A stretch of 35,211 bases of DNA from Geobacter sp. (GCA_018262735.1 JADFDR010000005.1:1-35211); one strand, 5' to 3'; shown: positions 20,963 to 30,697, numbered from the stretch's first letter. The notes: generated by a model from the sequence alone, not told the origin. Numbers and translations are program-made.

Positions 20963-21816
20963 ATTCCTGCTCCACCGTGCCGCTGATTCCGTCTGCGACG
21001 ATCGTCTTATTGCGCGACTCCGCCTGTCTCGAAGTACTGCTCCTCACGCGGCAGGATACGGCAAGTTTCGGCGGGGCTTCCGTCTTTCCGGGCGGCAAGG
21101 TGGACGCGGAAGATGGCGCCACCTCATGGGCAAGCCGCTGCGACGGACTGACACAAATTTCTGTCGAGGATCGCGCCTTTTACATTGGTGCAATTCGGGA
21201 AGCCTTCGAGGAAGCGGGGCTTCTTCTCGCACGCAGCGAAGGAAGCACGCATCTGCTTTCCTGCGCAGACAGTGCGAAGATCGCCGCACGATATCGCGAC
21301 GAACTTTTGTGCGGCAAAATCGCGTTTGCCGAAATCGTGGAGCGCGAAAATTTGCGCCTCGCCTGCGACTTGCTCATCCCGCTCGCACGCTGGTTCACGC
21401 CCGCAATCGCGCCCAAGCGCTTCGACACATTTTTCTTTCTCGCGGCGGCACCGAACGACTGCACACCGACGGCAGATGGTATGGAATCATCGCGCCTCGA
21501 CTGGCTTGCGCCGCAAACGGCCATCGACGAATCCGAAACGGGGACGCGACGCGTCGTGTTTCCGACGCGTGCCACCCTTTCGAAACTCGCGCTCTACGCC
21601 TCGGTCGCCGAAGCCATTGTAAAAACGCAGCAACGTGGTCTCGTCCACATCGAGCCGGAAATCCGAACCGAAGCACAAGGCACCATGATTTGTTTGCCGC
21701 CCGAAGCGGGCTATCCGATTTACGAAGTGCCGCTCGCAGCCGTTTTCGATCCGCGCAACTATCCCAACACCGAATCACAAACCCAAACTGCAAACACCGA
21801 CGATCAAAAAGCGTAA
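20932..21816 (+). CDS. NUDIX hydrolase
   Basis: GGKVDAEDGA...IGAIREAFEEAGLLLARSEG NUDIX box. ATG 20932 overlaps the DUF971 end by 31 bp; GTG 20977 (VPLIPSATIVLL) is an alternative start. Confidence 0.85.
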   Translation: MPCANRSAHLNSCSTVPLIPSATIVLLRDSACLEVLLLTRQDTASFGGASVFPGGKVDAEDGATSWASRCDGLTQISVEDRAFYIGAIREAFEEAGLLLARSEGSTHLLSCADSAKIAARYRDELLCGKIAFAEIVERENLRLACDLLIPLARWFTPAIAPKRFDTFFFLAAAPNDCTPTADGMESSRLDWLAPQTAIDESETGTRRVVFPTRATLSKLALYASVAEAIVKTQQRGLVHIEPEIRTEAQGTMICLPPEAGYPIYEVPLAAVFDPRNYPNTESQTQTANTDDQKA

Positions 21817-21862
21817 ACTCACGGATGCGCAAAGCGCCGAGCGCACACAAAGGATTTCGTTC

Positions 21863-22633
21863 ATGACCGAGCTCGATCTCAAACAAGTCGCTCGCGTGGT
21901 GGAACGCGCAGCCGATCGCGCGCGCCGCGAAATTCTTCCGCGCTTTCGCTGCGTCGACGTTGAAACGAAAGCCGACGGAACGCCTGTCACACAAGCAGAT
22001 CGCGCCGCAGAAAAAGTGCTTCGCGAATTTCTCGAAGCCGAGTATCCGCAGTTTTCTTTTCTCGGTGAAGAAACCGGCGAGTCGCGCCGCGAAAGCCGCT
22101 ACCAATGGGTGGTCGATCCCATCGACGGTACGCTTTCGTTTACGCGTGGATTACCCTTCTTCGCAACGCTGATCGCTCTGCTCGAAGACGGCGAACCCAT
22201 ACTCGGGTTGATCGACTTGCCGATGCTCGATCAACGTTACATCGGCTGGAAAGGTGCAGGTTGCCGCTGCAACGGTGTGCCCGTGTACGTTTCGCAAGAA
22301 ACAGATTTGAAGCGAGCCATCATCTCGCACGGTGAGCCCATGTGGTTTGAAAAAGCCGGCGAACGCGACGCCTTCCTGCGACTCGCGACGGAGATCCCGT
22401 TTTTGCGCGGCTACACCGACGCCTTTGGTCATGCACAAGTTCTTTCCGGCGGTGTCGATGCGATGATCGATCTCGATTTGAGTCCTTGGGATACAGCCGC
22501 TTCCAAAATTTTGATTCGCGAAGCAGGCGGCGAGTGTCTCGAAATTGTGTATCCCGATCGCAAGGTGGCTCTCGTGCTCGGTAGCCCCGCGCTCGTCGAA
22601 CAACTCCGCGGGTTTCTCAAACGCGCGAGCTGA
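21863..22633 (+). CDS. Histidinol-phosphatase / inositol monophosphatase family (HisN-like)
   Basis: FLGEETGESRRESRYQWVVDPIDGTLSFTRGLPFFATLIAL...DLSPWDTAASKILIREAGG. Confidence 0.88.
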   Translation: MTELDLKQVARVVERAADRARREILPRFRCVDVETKADGTPVTQADRAAEKVLREFLEAEYPQFSFLGEETGESRRESRYQWVVDPIDGTLSFTRGLPFFATLIALLEDGEPILGLIDLPMLDQRYIGWKGAGCRCNGVPVYVSQETDLKRAIISHGEPMWFEKAGERDAFLRLATEIPFLRGYTDAFGHAQVLSGGVDAMIDLDLSPWDTAASKILIREAGGECLEIVYPDRKVALVLGSPALVEQLRGFLKRAS

Positions 22634-22649
22634 GCTGAGTTCTCCTCTT

Positions 22650-22770
22650 TTCGAGAGTCTCCGTTTCATTCCGCTTTTTGAATGCGGATTGATTTTCACC
22701 GACGGAAAGCCTTCGCCCTGATTTGAAAAAGTACGCGAAGAGCAAAATGGATCTGAGATCTCTCCGCTCC
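22650..22770 (+). repeat. ~110-bp CACCGACGGAAA repeat, copy D
   Basis: Core 22697-22708; CATTCCGCTTTTTGAATGCGGATTGATTTTCACCGACGGAAAGCCTTCGCCCTGATTTG. Confidence 0.8.
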
Positions 22771-22776
22771 GCATTT

Positions 22777-23253
22777 TTACTTTGAAAGTTCGAGCACGAC
22801 GAGCGAAGCATGTCGATGCGGCGGATGCACCGAGCAGCGAATATCGTAAATCCCAGGTTTCTTGAGAGGCGGAAGCACGATCTGCGTTTCCTCGCCCGGC
22901 GAAAGCGTTGCATCGATCTCGAGGCCTGGAACCGTAAAGTTGTGCGGTAGCTCCGTATCGTTGTAGATCGTGAGCACGCGACCGGCGCCAACCGTCACCA
23001 CCATCGTCGAAGGCAAGAAAACATTTTTCGCACCAATCTTGGTCGTCATCATCTGCAACACCGGACGATCATCCTCGGTGCTGTAGGGCGCTACAGACTG
23101 CGGCGCGGGAATCACCTTCGCTTTTTCGTCCTCTCCGCAGCCGGCAAGGCTCATCCCCAAAAATCCAAGAACAGCGAAAGCGCCGAGCGGCGCGCAGGAA
23201 AACTGTCGGACGGAACTTGCAATCGAACTCGAAACCCATGGCTTGCACTGCAT
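22777..23253 (-). CDS. Cupredoxin-like (plastocyanin/azurin fold) lipoprotein
   Basis: Lipobox SLAGC; PHNFTVPGLEIDATLSPGEETQIVLPPLKKPGIYDIRCSVHPPHRHASLVV; start taken at ATG 23253 (MQCKPWVSS). Confidence 0.82.
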   Translation of the reverse strand: MQCKPWVSSSIASSVRQFSCAPLGAFAVLGFLGMSLAGCGEDEKAKVIPAPQSVAPYSTEDDRPVLQMMTTKIGAKNVFLPSTMVVTVGAGRVLTIYNDTELPHNFTVPGLEIDATLSPGEETQIVLPPLKKPGIYDIRCSVHPPHRHASLVVLELSK

Positions 23254-23390
23254 GGTGAAGTTCCTCCTCGTTGTGCTATCGGTAGCGGCGCTATCGTACC
23301 CGAACTTCAGTGGAATCTTGAAGTTCTCGCTGCCTGTCCCAACTTCGAGCACTGCAAATTCGAAGCAAAGAAAATGGAAATCGCAAAACC

Positions 23391-24386
23391 ATGTCCGAAA
23401 AATCCATCGCCATCGTAGGTGCTACCGGCGCCGTCGGCGCAGAATTCTTGAAAGTCCTCGAAGATCGCAACTTTCCGGTCAAGGAAATCCGGCTTCTCGC
23501 ATCGGCGCGCTCCGTCGGTAAAAAGCTTCGTTTTCGCGGCAAGGAGATCGCCGTCGAGGAACTCACGAAGGATTCGTTCCGGGGCATCGACATTGCCTTG
23601 TTCAGTGCCGGCGCCGGACGCTCGCTCGAATTTGCTCCGGCCGCCGTGGCCGCCGGAGCCATCGTCGTCGACAACTCGAGCGCGTTTCGAATGCACGACG
23701 AAGTGCCGCTGATCGTTCCCGAAGTGAACCCCGAACAAATTCGCAAACACCAAGGCATCATCGCCAATCCGAATTGTTCGACGATCCAAATGGTGATGGC
23801 GGTGCATCCGATCCACAAGGAAGCAAATGTGGAACGCATTTCCGTGGCGACCTATCAGGCGACGAGCGGTGCAGGAGCAGCCGCGATGCAAGAGCTGATC
23901 GACAGCACAAAACAGGCGCTTGCCGGCGAGAAAATCACGCCCAAGCAATTCGTGCACCCGATCGCTTTCAACTTGATCCCACACATTGATGTGTTTCAAC
24001 CCAACGGCTACACCAAAGAAGAAATGAAGATGGTGTTCGAGACTCGCAAAATTCTCGGCGCTCCCGAAATGAAAATTACGGCGACTTGCGTACGCATTCC
24101 GACTTTGCGCGCACATTCCGAGGCCATCAATCTGCGCACCACGCGCAAGATCTCGGTGGAACGCGTGCGTGAACTGTATGCAAAGGCGCCGGGGGTGCGG
24201 CTCGTCGACGATCCGGCACACAACCTCTATCCCATGCCCATCGACGCAACGGGTCAGTACGACACTTTGGTGGGTCGGATCCGCGAAGATGTCTCTCAGG
24301 AAAATGGGCTCGACATCTTCTGCGTCGCAGATCAACTGCTCAAGGGCGCAGCGCTGAACGCCGTACAAATCGCCGAGCTGCTATAG
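23391..24386 (+). CDS. asd: Aspartate-semialdehyde dehydrogenase
   Basis: VGATGAVGAEFLKVLEDRNFPVKEIRLLASARSVGKKL, NPNCSTIQMVMA, VATYQATSGAGAAAMQEL. Confidence 0.96.
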   Translation: MSEKSIAIVGATGAVGAEFLKVLEDRNFPVKEIRLLASARSVGKKLRFRGKEIAVEELTKDSFRGIDIALFSAGAGRSLEFAPAAVAAGAIVVDNSSAFRMHDEVPLIVPEVNPEQIRKHQGIIANPNCSTIQMVMAVHPIHKEANVERISVATYQATSGAGAAAMQELIDSTKQALAGEKITPKQFVHPIAFNLIPHIDVFQPNGYTKEEMKMVFETRKILGAPEMKITATCVRIPTLRAHSEAINLRTTRKISVERVRELYAKAPGVRLVDDPAHNLYPMPIDATGQYDTLVGRIREDVSQENGLDIFCVADQLLKGAALNAVQIAELL

Positions 24387-24503
24387 CGCCTAGAGAGACG
24401 CGGATGCATTCTGCTTTGGGAATGCGGGTTGATCTTTCACCGACGGAAAACACAGCTCCGGTTCGCGAAAATACTCGAAAATGGAATGGATCCGGGTTCC
24501 TTA
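24387..24503 (+). repeat. ~110-bp CACCGACGGAAA repeat, copy E
   Basis: Core 24438-24449; inverted termini CTAGAGAGACGCGGATGCATTC and GAATGGATCCGGGTTCCTTAG; 24-bp identity (CCGGTTCGCGAAAATACTCGAAAA) with copy F. Confidence 0.88.
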
Positions 24504-26216
24504 GAATTTGATTTCCACCGCAGGCACCGGACGCGCAAAGAAATAGCCCTGCATCATGGGACAATCGAGTTCGAGCAAAGCGTCACGCTGTGCCGCAGTT
24601 TCGACACCCTCGGCAATCACGGCCAGTTGCAAACCGTCGGCCATCGCCACGATGGCGCGAATGATCGAGGCATCGCTCGCATCCGTCGTCATGTCGCGCA
24701 CGAAGGTCTGATCGATCTTGAGCACGTCGACCGGGAAGTGCTTGAGCAGGCTCAATGCGGAATAGCCAGTACCAAAGTCGTCGACGGCGATGTGAATGCC
24801 CATCGAACGCAACAGGCGCAGTGTCGAAAATACGCCTTCGACATCTTCCACGATGCTGCTCTCGGTAATTTCGAGTTCGAGCAATTCTCCGGGAAGATCG
24901 GTCTCTTCAAGAATTTCTTTCACGCGTTGCGCAAAGCGCGCTTCTCGAAATTGTCGCGGTGACACATTCACAGCGACACGAAAATCGGTATAGCCTTCGC
25001 GTTCCCACTGCTTGCGCTGCAAACACGCCGTGCGCAGCGTCCATTCGCCGATCGGCACAATAAGCCCGTTGTCTTCTGCAATCGGAATAAAATTGGTGGG
25101 TCGCACGATTCCAAGCTTCGGATGATTCCAGCGCAAGAGCGCCTCGACTCCTTGCACAGATCCCGTCTTGACGTTGATTTTGGGTTGGTAGTGAATCATC
25201 AGTTCGTTGCCGCGTTCGAGTGCGCCCGCAAGCGAAATTTCGAGATCGAGAAGCGCCATCGCCGATTCGTTCATCGAACCCATGTAAAACTGGTAGTGGC
25301 TGCGTCCGATCATGCGCGCGCTGTGCATGGCAGCAAGGCCGTTGCGCAAAAGCACTTCTGCTTCGCGCCCGTCGCTTGGCGCAAACGCAATGCCGATTTT
25401 GGGATTCAGAAAAACTTCGCGTCCGTCGAGATGGATCGGCTTCGAAAGTTCATGAATGATTTTCTGCGCCGCACGCGCCGCATCTTGCGGATGTTGAACG
25501 CTGGTCAGAATGCAACCGAATTCGTCTCCACTCAAGCGCGCCACCGTGTCCTGCGCGCTCACCGTCGGGATCAAGCGCATCGCCACCATCTGCAAAACGC
25601 GATCGCCAAAGCCCGGGCCAAAACTATCGTTGATCTTGCGAAAACGATGAATACCAATCACCAACACCGCAATGCGTCGCCAATAACGATTTGCGAATTC
25701 GAGTCCTTCTTTGAGACGCTCGTTGAACGTCTCGCGGTTGGGCAGACCCGTCAGTGCATCATGCGCCGTGAGATAACGCTCGCGATGACGCGCCGTGCGC
25801 AATTCAAGCAACATGCGATGACGCTCGACGGCATTGTAAAGAACGCGATGGAGCAACCGCGCATCGAGTTCGTCCTTGAGGAAGTAATCTTGCGCACCGA
25901 GTTGCATCAATTGCCGTGCGTAAGTTTCATTCTCCTGTGTCGCCATCAAAATCACAGCGGTGTGATCGAAGAAATCGCGCCCTTCGTCGCAAGAAAAAAA
26001 GTCGCGTGCTCCCGAAAGATCGAGATCAAAAAATGCAAGATCGATACTCAACGAAAAAAACACATCTCGCGCTTGGGCGATGTTCGAACAGGCCGTGATC
26101 TCGCAACGCGTATCCGGTACCGAGTTCAAAATCTCGCGTACGCGCTTTTCCCAAGCTGGTTTGGCGGTAATGAGCAGCACGACCAAATTCGTGATTTCGT
26201 CACGCACGGCGAGCAT
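24501..26216 (-). CDS. REC-GGDEF-EAL response-regulator-like c-di-GMP enzyme
   Basis: N-terminal receiver-like domain (DLAFFDLDLSG...DYFLKDELD), HDALTGLPNRETF...RLSGDEFGCIL, EAL domain VEALLRWNHPKLG...ELEITESSI...DDFGTGYSALSLL...KIDQTFV...AEGVET. Confidence 0.94.
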   Translation of the reverse strand: MLAVRDEITNLVVLLITAKPAWEKRVREILNSVPDTRCEITACSNIAQARDVFFSLSIDLAFFDLDLSGARDFFSCDEGRDFFDHTAVILMATQENETYARQLMQLGAQDYFLKDELDARLLHRVLYNAVERHRMLLELRTARHRERYLTAHDALTGLPNRETFNERLKEGLEFANRYWRRIAVLVIGIHRFRKINDSFGPGFGDRVLQMVAMRLIPTVSAQDTVARLSGDEFGCILTSVQHPQDAARAAQKIIHELSKPIHLDGREVFLNPKIGIAFAPSDGREAEVLLRNGLAAMHSARMIGRSHYQFYMGSMNESAMALLDLEISLAGALERGNELMIHYQPKINVKTGSVQGVEALLRWNHPKLGIVRPTNFIPIAEDNGLIVPIGEWTLRTACLQRKQWEREGYTDFRVAVNVSPRQFREARFAQRVKEILEETDLPGELLELEITESSIVEDVEGVFSTLRLLRSMGIHIAVDDFGTGYSALSLLKHFPVDVLKIDQTFVRDMTTDASDASIIRAIVAMADGLQLAVIAEGVETAAQRDALLELDCPMMQGYFFARPVPAVEIKF

Positions 26217-26967
26217 TCACGTCGACCTCGCTCTTGCGAGCTTTGCGGCCTCGACGGCCGAGGGGTTTGCGATCCTCCGTGTCTATCGGAAGCTCGCCCG
26301 AAAGCCTTTGGCGGTAATTGGCAAATTGATGCAAAGCGTCCGCCATTTGCGCCTTGCTGAGCAAAACGGCGCCGCCCGCAAGGCCCGAAAACAAGTACTG
26401 CGCCGCAAGCTGTTCCACCTCGGCGACGAGCGCCAGCGCAGCTTCGAGGCTCGCGCCCGCCGCGAGCATTCCGTGATTTGCCAGAAGACACGCCGTGCGA
26501 TCCACCATGGCCTCACGTACCGCATCGGAAAGTGCCTGCGTGCCAAACGTCGCGTACTTCGCACAGCGAATCGAACTTCCTCCTGCCACGGCCACCATAT
26601 AGTGAAACGCGGGAATCTCCTTGCGCGCACAAGCAAGCGCCGTGGCATGCAAAGAGTGGGTATGCACGATCGCTTGCAGATCGGGCCGAGCAGCATACAA
26701 ATCGCAGTGCAAACGCCATTCGCTCGACGGACGAGGCGCACGCGAAGCCCGCGAATTTCGCAAACGCGGACGGCCTTGCATGTCGAGCGGCACAATCGCT
26801 TCCGGACGCAATCGTTGCGGAGTAACACCAGAAGGTGTAATCCAAATTTTTTCTTCGCAACGCACACTCAAATTGCCTGACGCACCGATATTGAAGCGCT
26901 GCGCCTCAAGCTGGCGCATGGCAGAAACCAACTGAGTGCGCAGGACACGTTCCGTCGTAGGGGTCAT
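26200..26967 (-). CDS. Class II aldolase/adducin family protein
   Basis: NIGASGNLSVRCEEKIWITPSGVTPQRL..., RPSSEWRLHCDLYAARPDLQAIVHTHSLHATALAC, ANHGMLAAG; ATG 26967 preferred. Confidence 0.88.
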   Translation of the reverse strand: MTPTTERVLRTQLVSAMRQLEAQRFNIGASGNLSVRCEEKIWITPSGVTPQRLRPEAIVPLDMQGRPRLRNSRASRAPRPSSEWRLHCDLYAARPDLQAIVHTHSLHATALACARKEIPAFHYMVAVAGGSSIRCAKYATFGTQALSDAVREAMVDRTACLLANHGMLAAGASLEAALALVAEVEQLAAQYLFSGLAGGAVLLSKAQMADALHQFANYRQRLSGELPIDTEDRKPLGRRGRKARKSEVDVNARRA

Positions 26968-27148
26968 CGTTGCTTCCTGTTCGTTTCCTGTCTGTTGCTT
27001 GCCAGGAATTTGCATCGCGCGATTCTTCTGCGCTCGTCGCGGTTGCCGCTCACACCGCGAATTCCACGGCGTTTTTTAAAATCTTGCAAGGGATCATCTT
27101 GGCGCTGCTTGCTTGCTGCGTCTCGGCTACGCATTCGAGTACAAGACA

Positions 27149-29029
27149 TCAGTGTCTTTGCAGGATATGGATCACGTCGCGTTCTTTCAGATGAACGAGC
27201 GCGCGATAAATCTCGATGTCGGGATCGGGAATCACGTCGAGAACGCGGCGCACCGTGGAGTTCGTGCGCACCAATTCAACGATCGCAGTTTCGATGCTGC
27301 TCATTTGCTTCGGAAATTTCTTTTTCAAAGTGAGTTTTGCCGACGGTGGAAACTCGGTGAGATCGAGATGCTTCAGATCCGCAATCTGTGTCACTCCTTG
27401 CAAGATGGCGTCCTGCAACATCAGCGGCGCTTCCTCGGCCTCCGGCGTCTCGATCCCTTGCCCGCGAAACTCGAACTGCCCGGAGTCCCAATTCATCAAA
27501 CGCCAAAATGCCTTGCGTCCCGAAATCGAGCCCACGCTCGCCCAGCGCAAGATTCCCGCACGAAACACGATCGTGCCTTCTTCGTCGGTGCGTTTGAAGC
27601 GCAGCGTACCTTCCGAAACGGTTACCGAAAACATTTGCACAACTTTGGGCGCACCCATTTCGGCGATCAAACCATGGATGCCTGCCAAACTTTGTGCGTG
27701 CTCCGCCGCTTGCACATCCTCCACAAAGCGCGCCGCTTCCGCTCGGCGCGTTTCCGGAATTTCGAAGCGAATCGCAAGCGCAACGACACTGCCGTCGCTT
27801 TCTTGATGTCGTGCCACGGATCCCGTGAGCATAAGTTCATCTCCCGTCACCGGATGGTGTAGAACCATTCGCACAGGATCACCGACGGGAATTGCCTCTC
27901 CGTCGACAGAAACCAACACGCCCGAATCGCTGATGTTTTGACTTAAGACGGTCTGCACTCCCGACGTCGATTCCATCTGTCCTGCGAGATGGACAGGAGC
28001 ACGCGGAGCGATACGGCGATCCGCTGCATCGCACGCGGATTCCTCTGCCATGTCTGCGTCCGCATTGCCAAGTTTCGCATCCAGTGCAGGTTCGATCGAC
28101 TCGTCCGACGGCGTCAACGATGGCGACGGTGGCGACGCAGTGCAGCTTGTTGCTTCCGGCGAAAAGAGTTGCGTCTTTTCGCCTGTCTCCGCTGCTCGCA
28201 GCGCACCGTCTTGGGTCTCGAACTCGACCTCCGGCGAAAGACTTTCCGACGGAAGATCGCCCATTGAAAATTTTCGTTGAAACGAAAAAGAATCCTCGTC
28301 CGACGGTGATGACGCGAGCAGCGCACCCCCCTCGCGCTTTGCTTGCGCACCGTGCGTATCCGAAACACTCTCTTCCAAATCGAAATCTGCCAGATCCTGT
28401 TCGATCGACGGCAAACTCTTTGCCCGTTTTTTCGCCTTGGCATCGAGTGCTGCGTCGCCGCGCAAACCCGCAACTTCGATGTGCGACATTCCTGTCGACA
28501 CAACTTCGCGTCGGTTTGGATCCCGAAGATCGTCGACTCGATTCGGTGCGCGCACGACTTCACGCGGTACGACATACGGCATTTTCTTGAGCTCGATCGC
28601 GCGGCCAAGCGCCGCACGTGGCATCACGCGCTGCTGATCGGCATCCACGGGCAAATCGGCACGCGGCGGAGTGCGCACCGGCGGAGCGACAGGTTCCGCG
28701 CTCGGCTTGCTGATTGCTTTCTTCGGTGGAGCAGGAAAATATTTTTGAAAACGCAGATCGAGCTCTACCGCAGTTTCGTGCAACTGCACTGCGATACCGG
28801 GCTCACCCGACGCCGACAACGCCTTGGAAACAAGGCCCACCACTTCGCCCGAAAGAACGACGCTCTCGCCTCGAAACAAGAGCACGACTTCGACATCGAC
28901 GGGCTCGCGCAATTGGAAGGCTTCCTCGATGCGCACGAAGATACCGCCCTTCAAAAAGTGACTTTGATACTCGCGCAGGAAATGCGCCGGATCTGCAAAT
29001 TCGAGCTGTACCGTGCGGCGATCCACCAT
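27149..29029 (-). CDS. Tandem PilZ-domain protein with C-terminal DUF4388 (PATAN-like) domain
   Basis: N-terminal atypical PilZ; second PilZ with RRIAPR (RxxxR) and NISDSG (NxSxxG); C-terminal DUF4388-like segment (GTLRFKRTDEEGTIVFRAGILRWASVGSISGRKAFWRLMNWDSGQFEF). Confidence 0.82.
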   Translation of the reverse strand: MVDRRTVQLEFADPAHFLREYQSHFLKGGIFVRIEEAFQLREPVDVEVVLLFRGESVVLSGEVVGLVSKALSASGEPGIAVQLHETAVELDLRFQKYFPAPPKKAISKPSAEPVAPPVRTPPRADLPVDADQQRVMPRAALGRAIELKKMPYVVPREVVRAPNRVDDLRDPNRREVVSTGMSHIEVAGLRGDAALDAKAKKRAKSLPSIEQDLADFDLEESVSDTHGAQAKREGGALLASSPSDEDSFSFQRKFSMGDLPSESLSPEVEFETQDGALRAAETGEKTQLFSPEATSCTASPPSPSLTPSDESIEPALDAKLGNADADMAEESACDAADRRIAPRAPVHLAGQMESTSGVQTVLSQNISDSGVLVSVDGEAIPVGDPVRMVLHHPVTGDELMLTGSVARHQESDGSVVALAIRFEIPETRRAEAARFVEDVQAAEHAQSLAGIHGLIAEMGAPKVVQMFSVTVSEGTLRFKRTDEEGTIVFRAGILRWASVGSISGRKAFWRLMNWDSGQFEFRGQGIETPEAEEAPLMLQDAILQGVTQIADLKHLDLTEFPPSAKLTLKKKFPKQMSSIETAIVELVRTNSTVRRVLDVIPDPDIEIYRALVHLKERDVIHILQRH

Positions 29030-29170
29030 CGCTCCCGTATTCCTTCGATTCGCCGCGCGCCCCTACGCCAAAGCGAATCCCTAAAAAATTTCCCTGAAAT
29101 CCATCGGCCAATCCCACAGAAAAATCACGTAAAAAAATTCTCTTCGCGTTTTTGCGTGGATGTACTGCGT

Positions 29171-29692
29171 CTATGGCTCGCGCAGTTCGTAAATTTTTTC
29201 ACGACGAAATTCGATCCCGTAACGACCATAAACCCAAAGCACACGACGATATCCACCGTAATGATCGAGGATCGAATCGGGCTCGCCCAAAGCAGAGCGC
29301 ACTTCTTCCATCGACGCACCTTTCGCGAGCACACCGCGCTTTCGGTATTGCTCCCAGGAACGCTGCAACTGCAAACGCGCTTCTTCGTTGCGCGGTTCGA
29401 GTCGAAAGGCTTCGCGAAACTCGATCCAGGCTTCGAGGGGCTTGGCTGCATCGGCGTAAGCCTTTCCGAGCGCCAGGCGCACATCGGACCAAGTCGGATC
29501 GGCCTCACGCGCGCGTTCGAGCGCAACGATCGCCTCGGCGGATCGGCCGGATGCAAGAAGCGACACGCCTTGGTTATAATCAACTACACCTGATCGTGTC
29601 GCGCAACTCCAAATCAAAAACAGCCAGATCACACTTCGCAGTGTTCCATGCCGCTTCGACGCAATGCTGCGCTTTGCAATCTCGATCTTCAT
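29171..29692 (-). CDS. Putative TPR-containing lipoprotein with SmpA/BamE-like C-terminus
   Basis: TPR-like repeats (YNQGVSLLASGRSAEAIVALERAREADPTWSDVRLALGKAYADAAKPLEAWIEFREAFRLEPRN) and AKGASMEEVRSALGEPDSILDHYGGYRRVLWVYGRYGIEF. Confidence 0.72.
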   Translation of the reverse strand: MKIEIAKRSIASKRHGTLRSVIWLFLIWSCATRSGVVDYNQGVSLLASGRSAEAIVALERAREADPTWSDVRLALGKAYADAAKPLEAWIEFREAFRLEPRNEEARLQLQRSWEQYRKRGVLAKGASMEEVRSALGEPDSILDHYGGYRRVLWVYGRYGIEFRREKIYELREP

Positions 29693-29791
29693 GAAACACT
29701 CTGCGTGAAAATTGCAAGCACGTCCCCCACGTCTGCGCCTGCGTAAATGGATTCTATCGGCAAGCGAATGCACGAAACAACGCTTGAAAGA

Positions 29792-30697
29792 TCACCGACG
29801 CAAATTTGTTCTCGGGCCACGCTCGGATTCCGATTCCTTTTGGCAATTCGGACAAAAATGCGTGGAGCGCTGCGCAATCACGACACGCTGAATCGATGTT
29901 CGGCAGCGCACGCAGGGTTGACCGCTCCGTTGATACACCTTTCGCTCGGTTTGGTAACGGCCATCGACACCATCCGGATTCACGTAATCGCGAATGCTCG
30001 AACCCCCGAGCGCCATGGCCCGCGCAAGCACACGATGCAGCGCTCGCACAAGCCGTGCACATTCCGCGCGCGTGAGGCGACAAGCCAAACCACGCGGATC
30101 GAGCCGCGCCACAAACAGCGCTTCGTCAGCGTAGATATTGCCGACACCCGCGAGCACCGTCTGATCCAAAAGCAGACTCTTGATCGGAATGCGACGCACC
30201 CTTGCAACCGAGTGCAGATCGGAGGCTTTGACCTGCAAGGCATCGACACCAAGACGTGTCATGCGCGGATCGCTTTCGCCCGGAGCAAGCCATCGAACTT
30301 TTCCGAACTTCCGCACGTCCCGAAAAAAAATCTTGGGGCCACCGTCTTCCCATTCAACACATAAATGAGTATGTCGATCGGGGCGAAAGGGCGCCGTCGA
30401 GGCAGTCTTCGATGCTGCCTGCGACAAACGCGGGTTTTGCGCCTGCTCGACGAAGAGTTGTCCGGTCATGCCGAGGTGCAACACGAGACGACTGCCGTCG
30501 TCGAGCAGTGCGACCAAGTATTTGCCGTGACGCGAAAGCATCTGCACGGTGCGCCCACGCAAACGACGCGCGAGTTGCTCCGGCGGCGTCGCAAAGAAAT
30601 ACGAGCTCGCCGTCGTACGGACACGCGCAATTTTGCGCTGCAAAAGCCAAGGTTCGAGGCAGCGTCGCGTCATTTCGACTTCAGGTAGTTCCGGCAT
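29792..30697 (-). CDS. mutM: Formamidopyrimidine-DNA glycosylase
   Basis: MPELPEVEMTRRCLEPWL N-terminus (catalytic Pro after Met removal), LLDQTVLAGVGNIYADEALF, zinc finger CVRC...CPNC; 301 aa. Confidence 0.96.
   Translation of the reverse strand: MPELPEVEMTRRCLEPWLLQRKIARVRTTASSYFFATPPEQLARRLRGRTVQMLSRHGKYLVALLDDGSRLVLHLGMTGQLFVEQAQNPRLSQAASKTASTAPFRPDRHTHLCVEWEDGGPKIFFRDVRKFGKVRWLAPGESDPRMTRLGVDALQVKASDLHSVARVRRIPIKSLLLDQTVLAGVGNIYADEALFVARLDPRGLACRLTRAECARLVRALHRVLARAMALGGSSIRDYVNPDGVDGRYQTERKVYQRSGQPCVRCRTSIQRVVIAQRSTHFCPNCQKESESERGPRTNLRR

Noticed and set aside
28240-28262. TTTCCGACGGAAG as a ninth repeat core
   Set aside because: Inside the PilZ CDS, matches only part of the core and lacks flanking homology.
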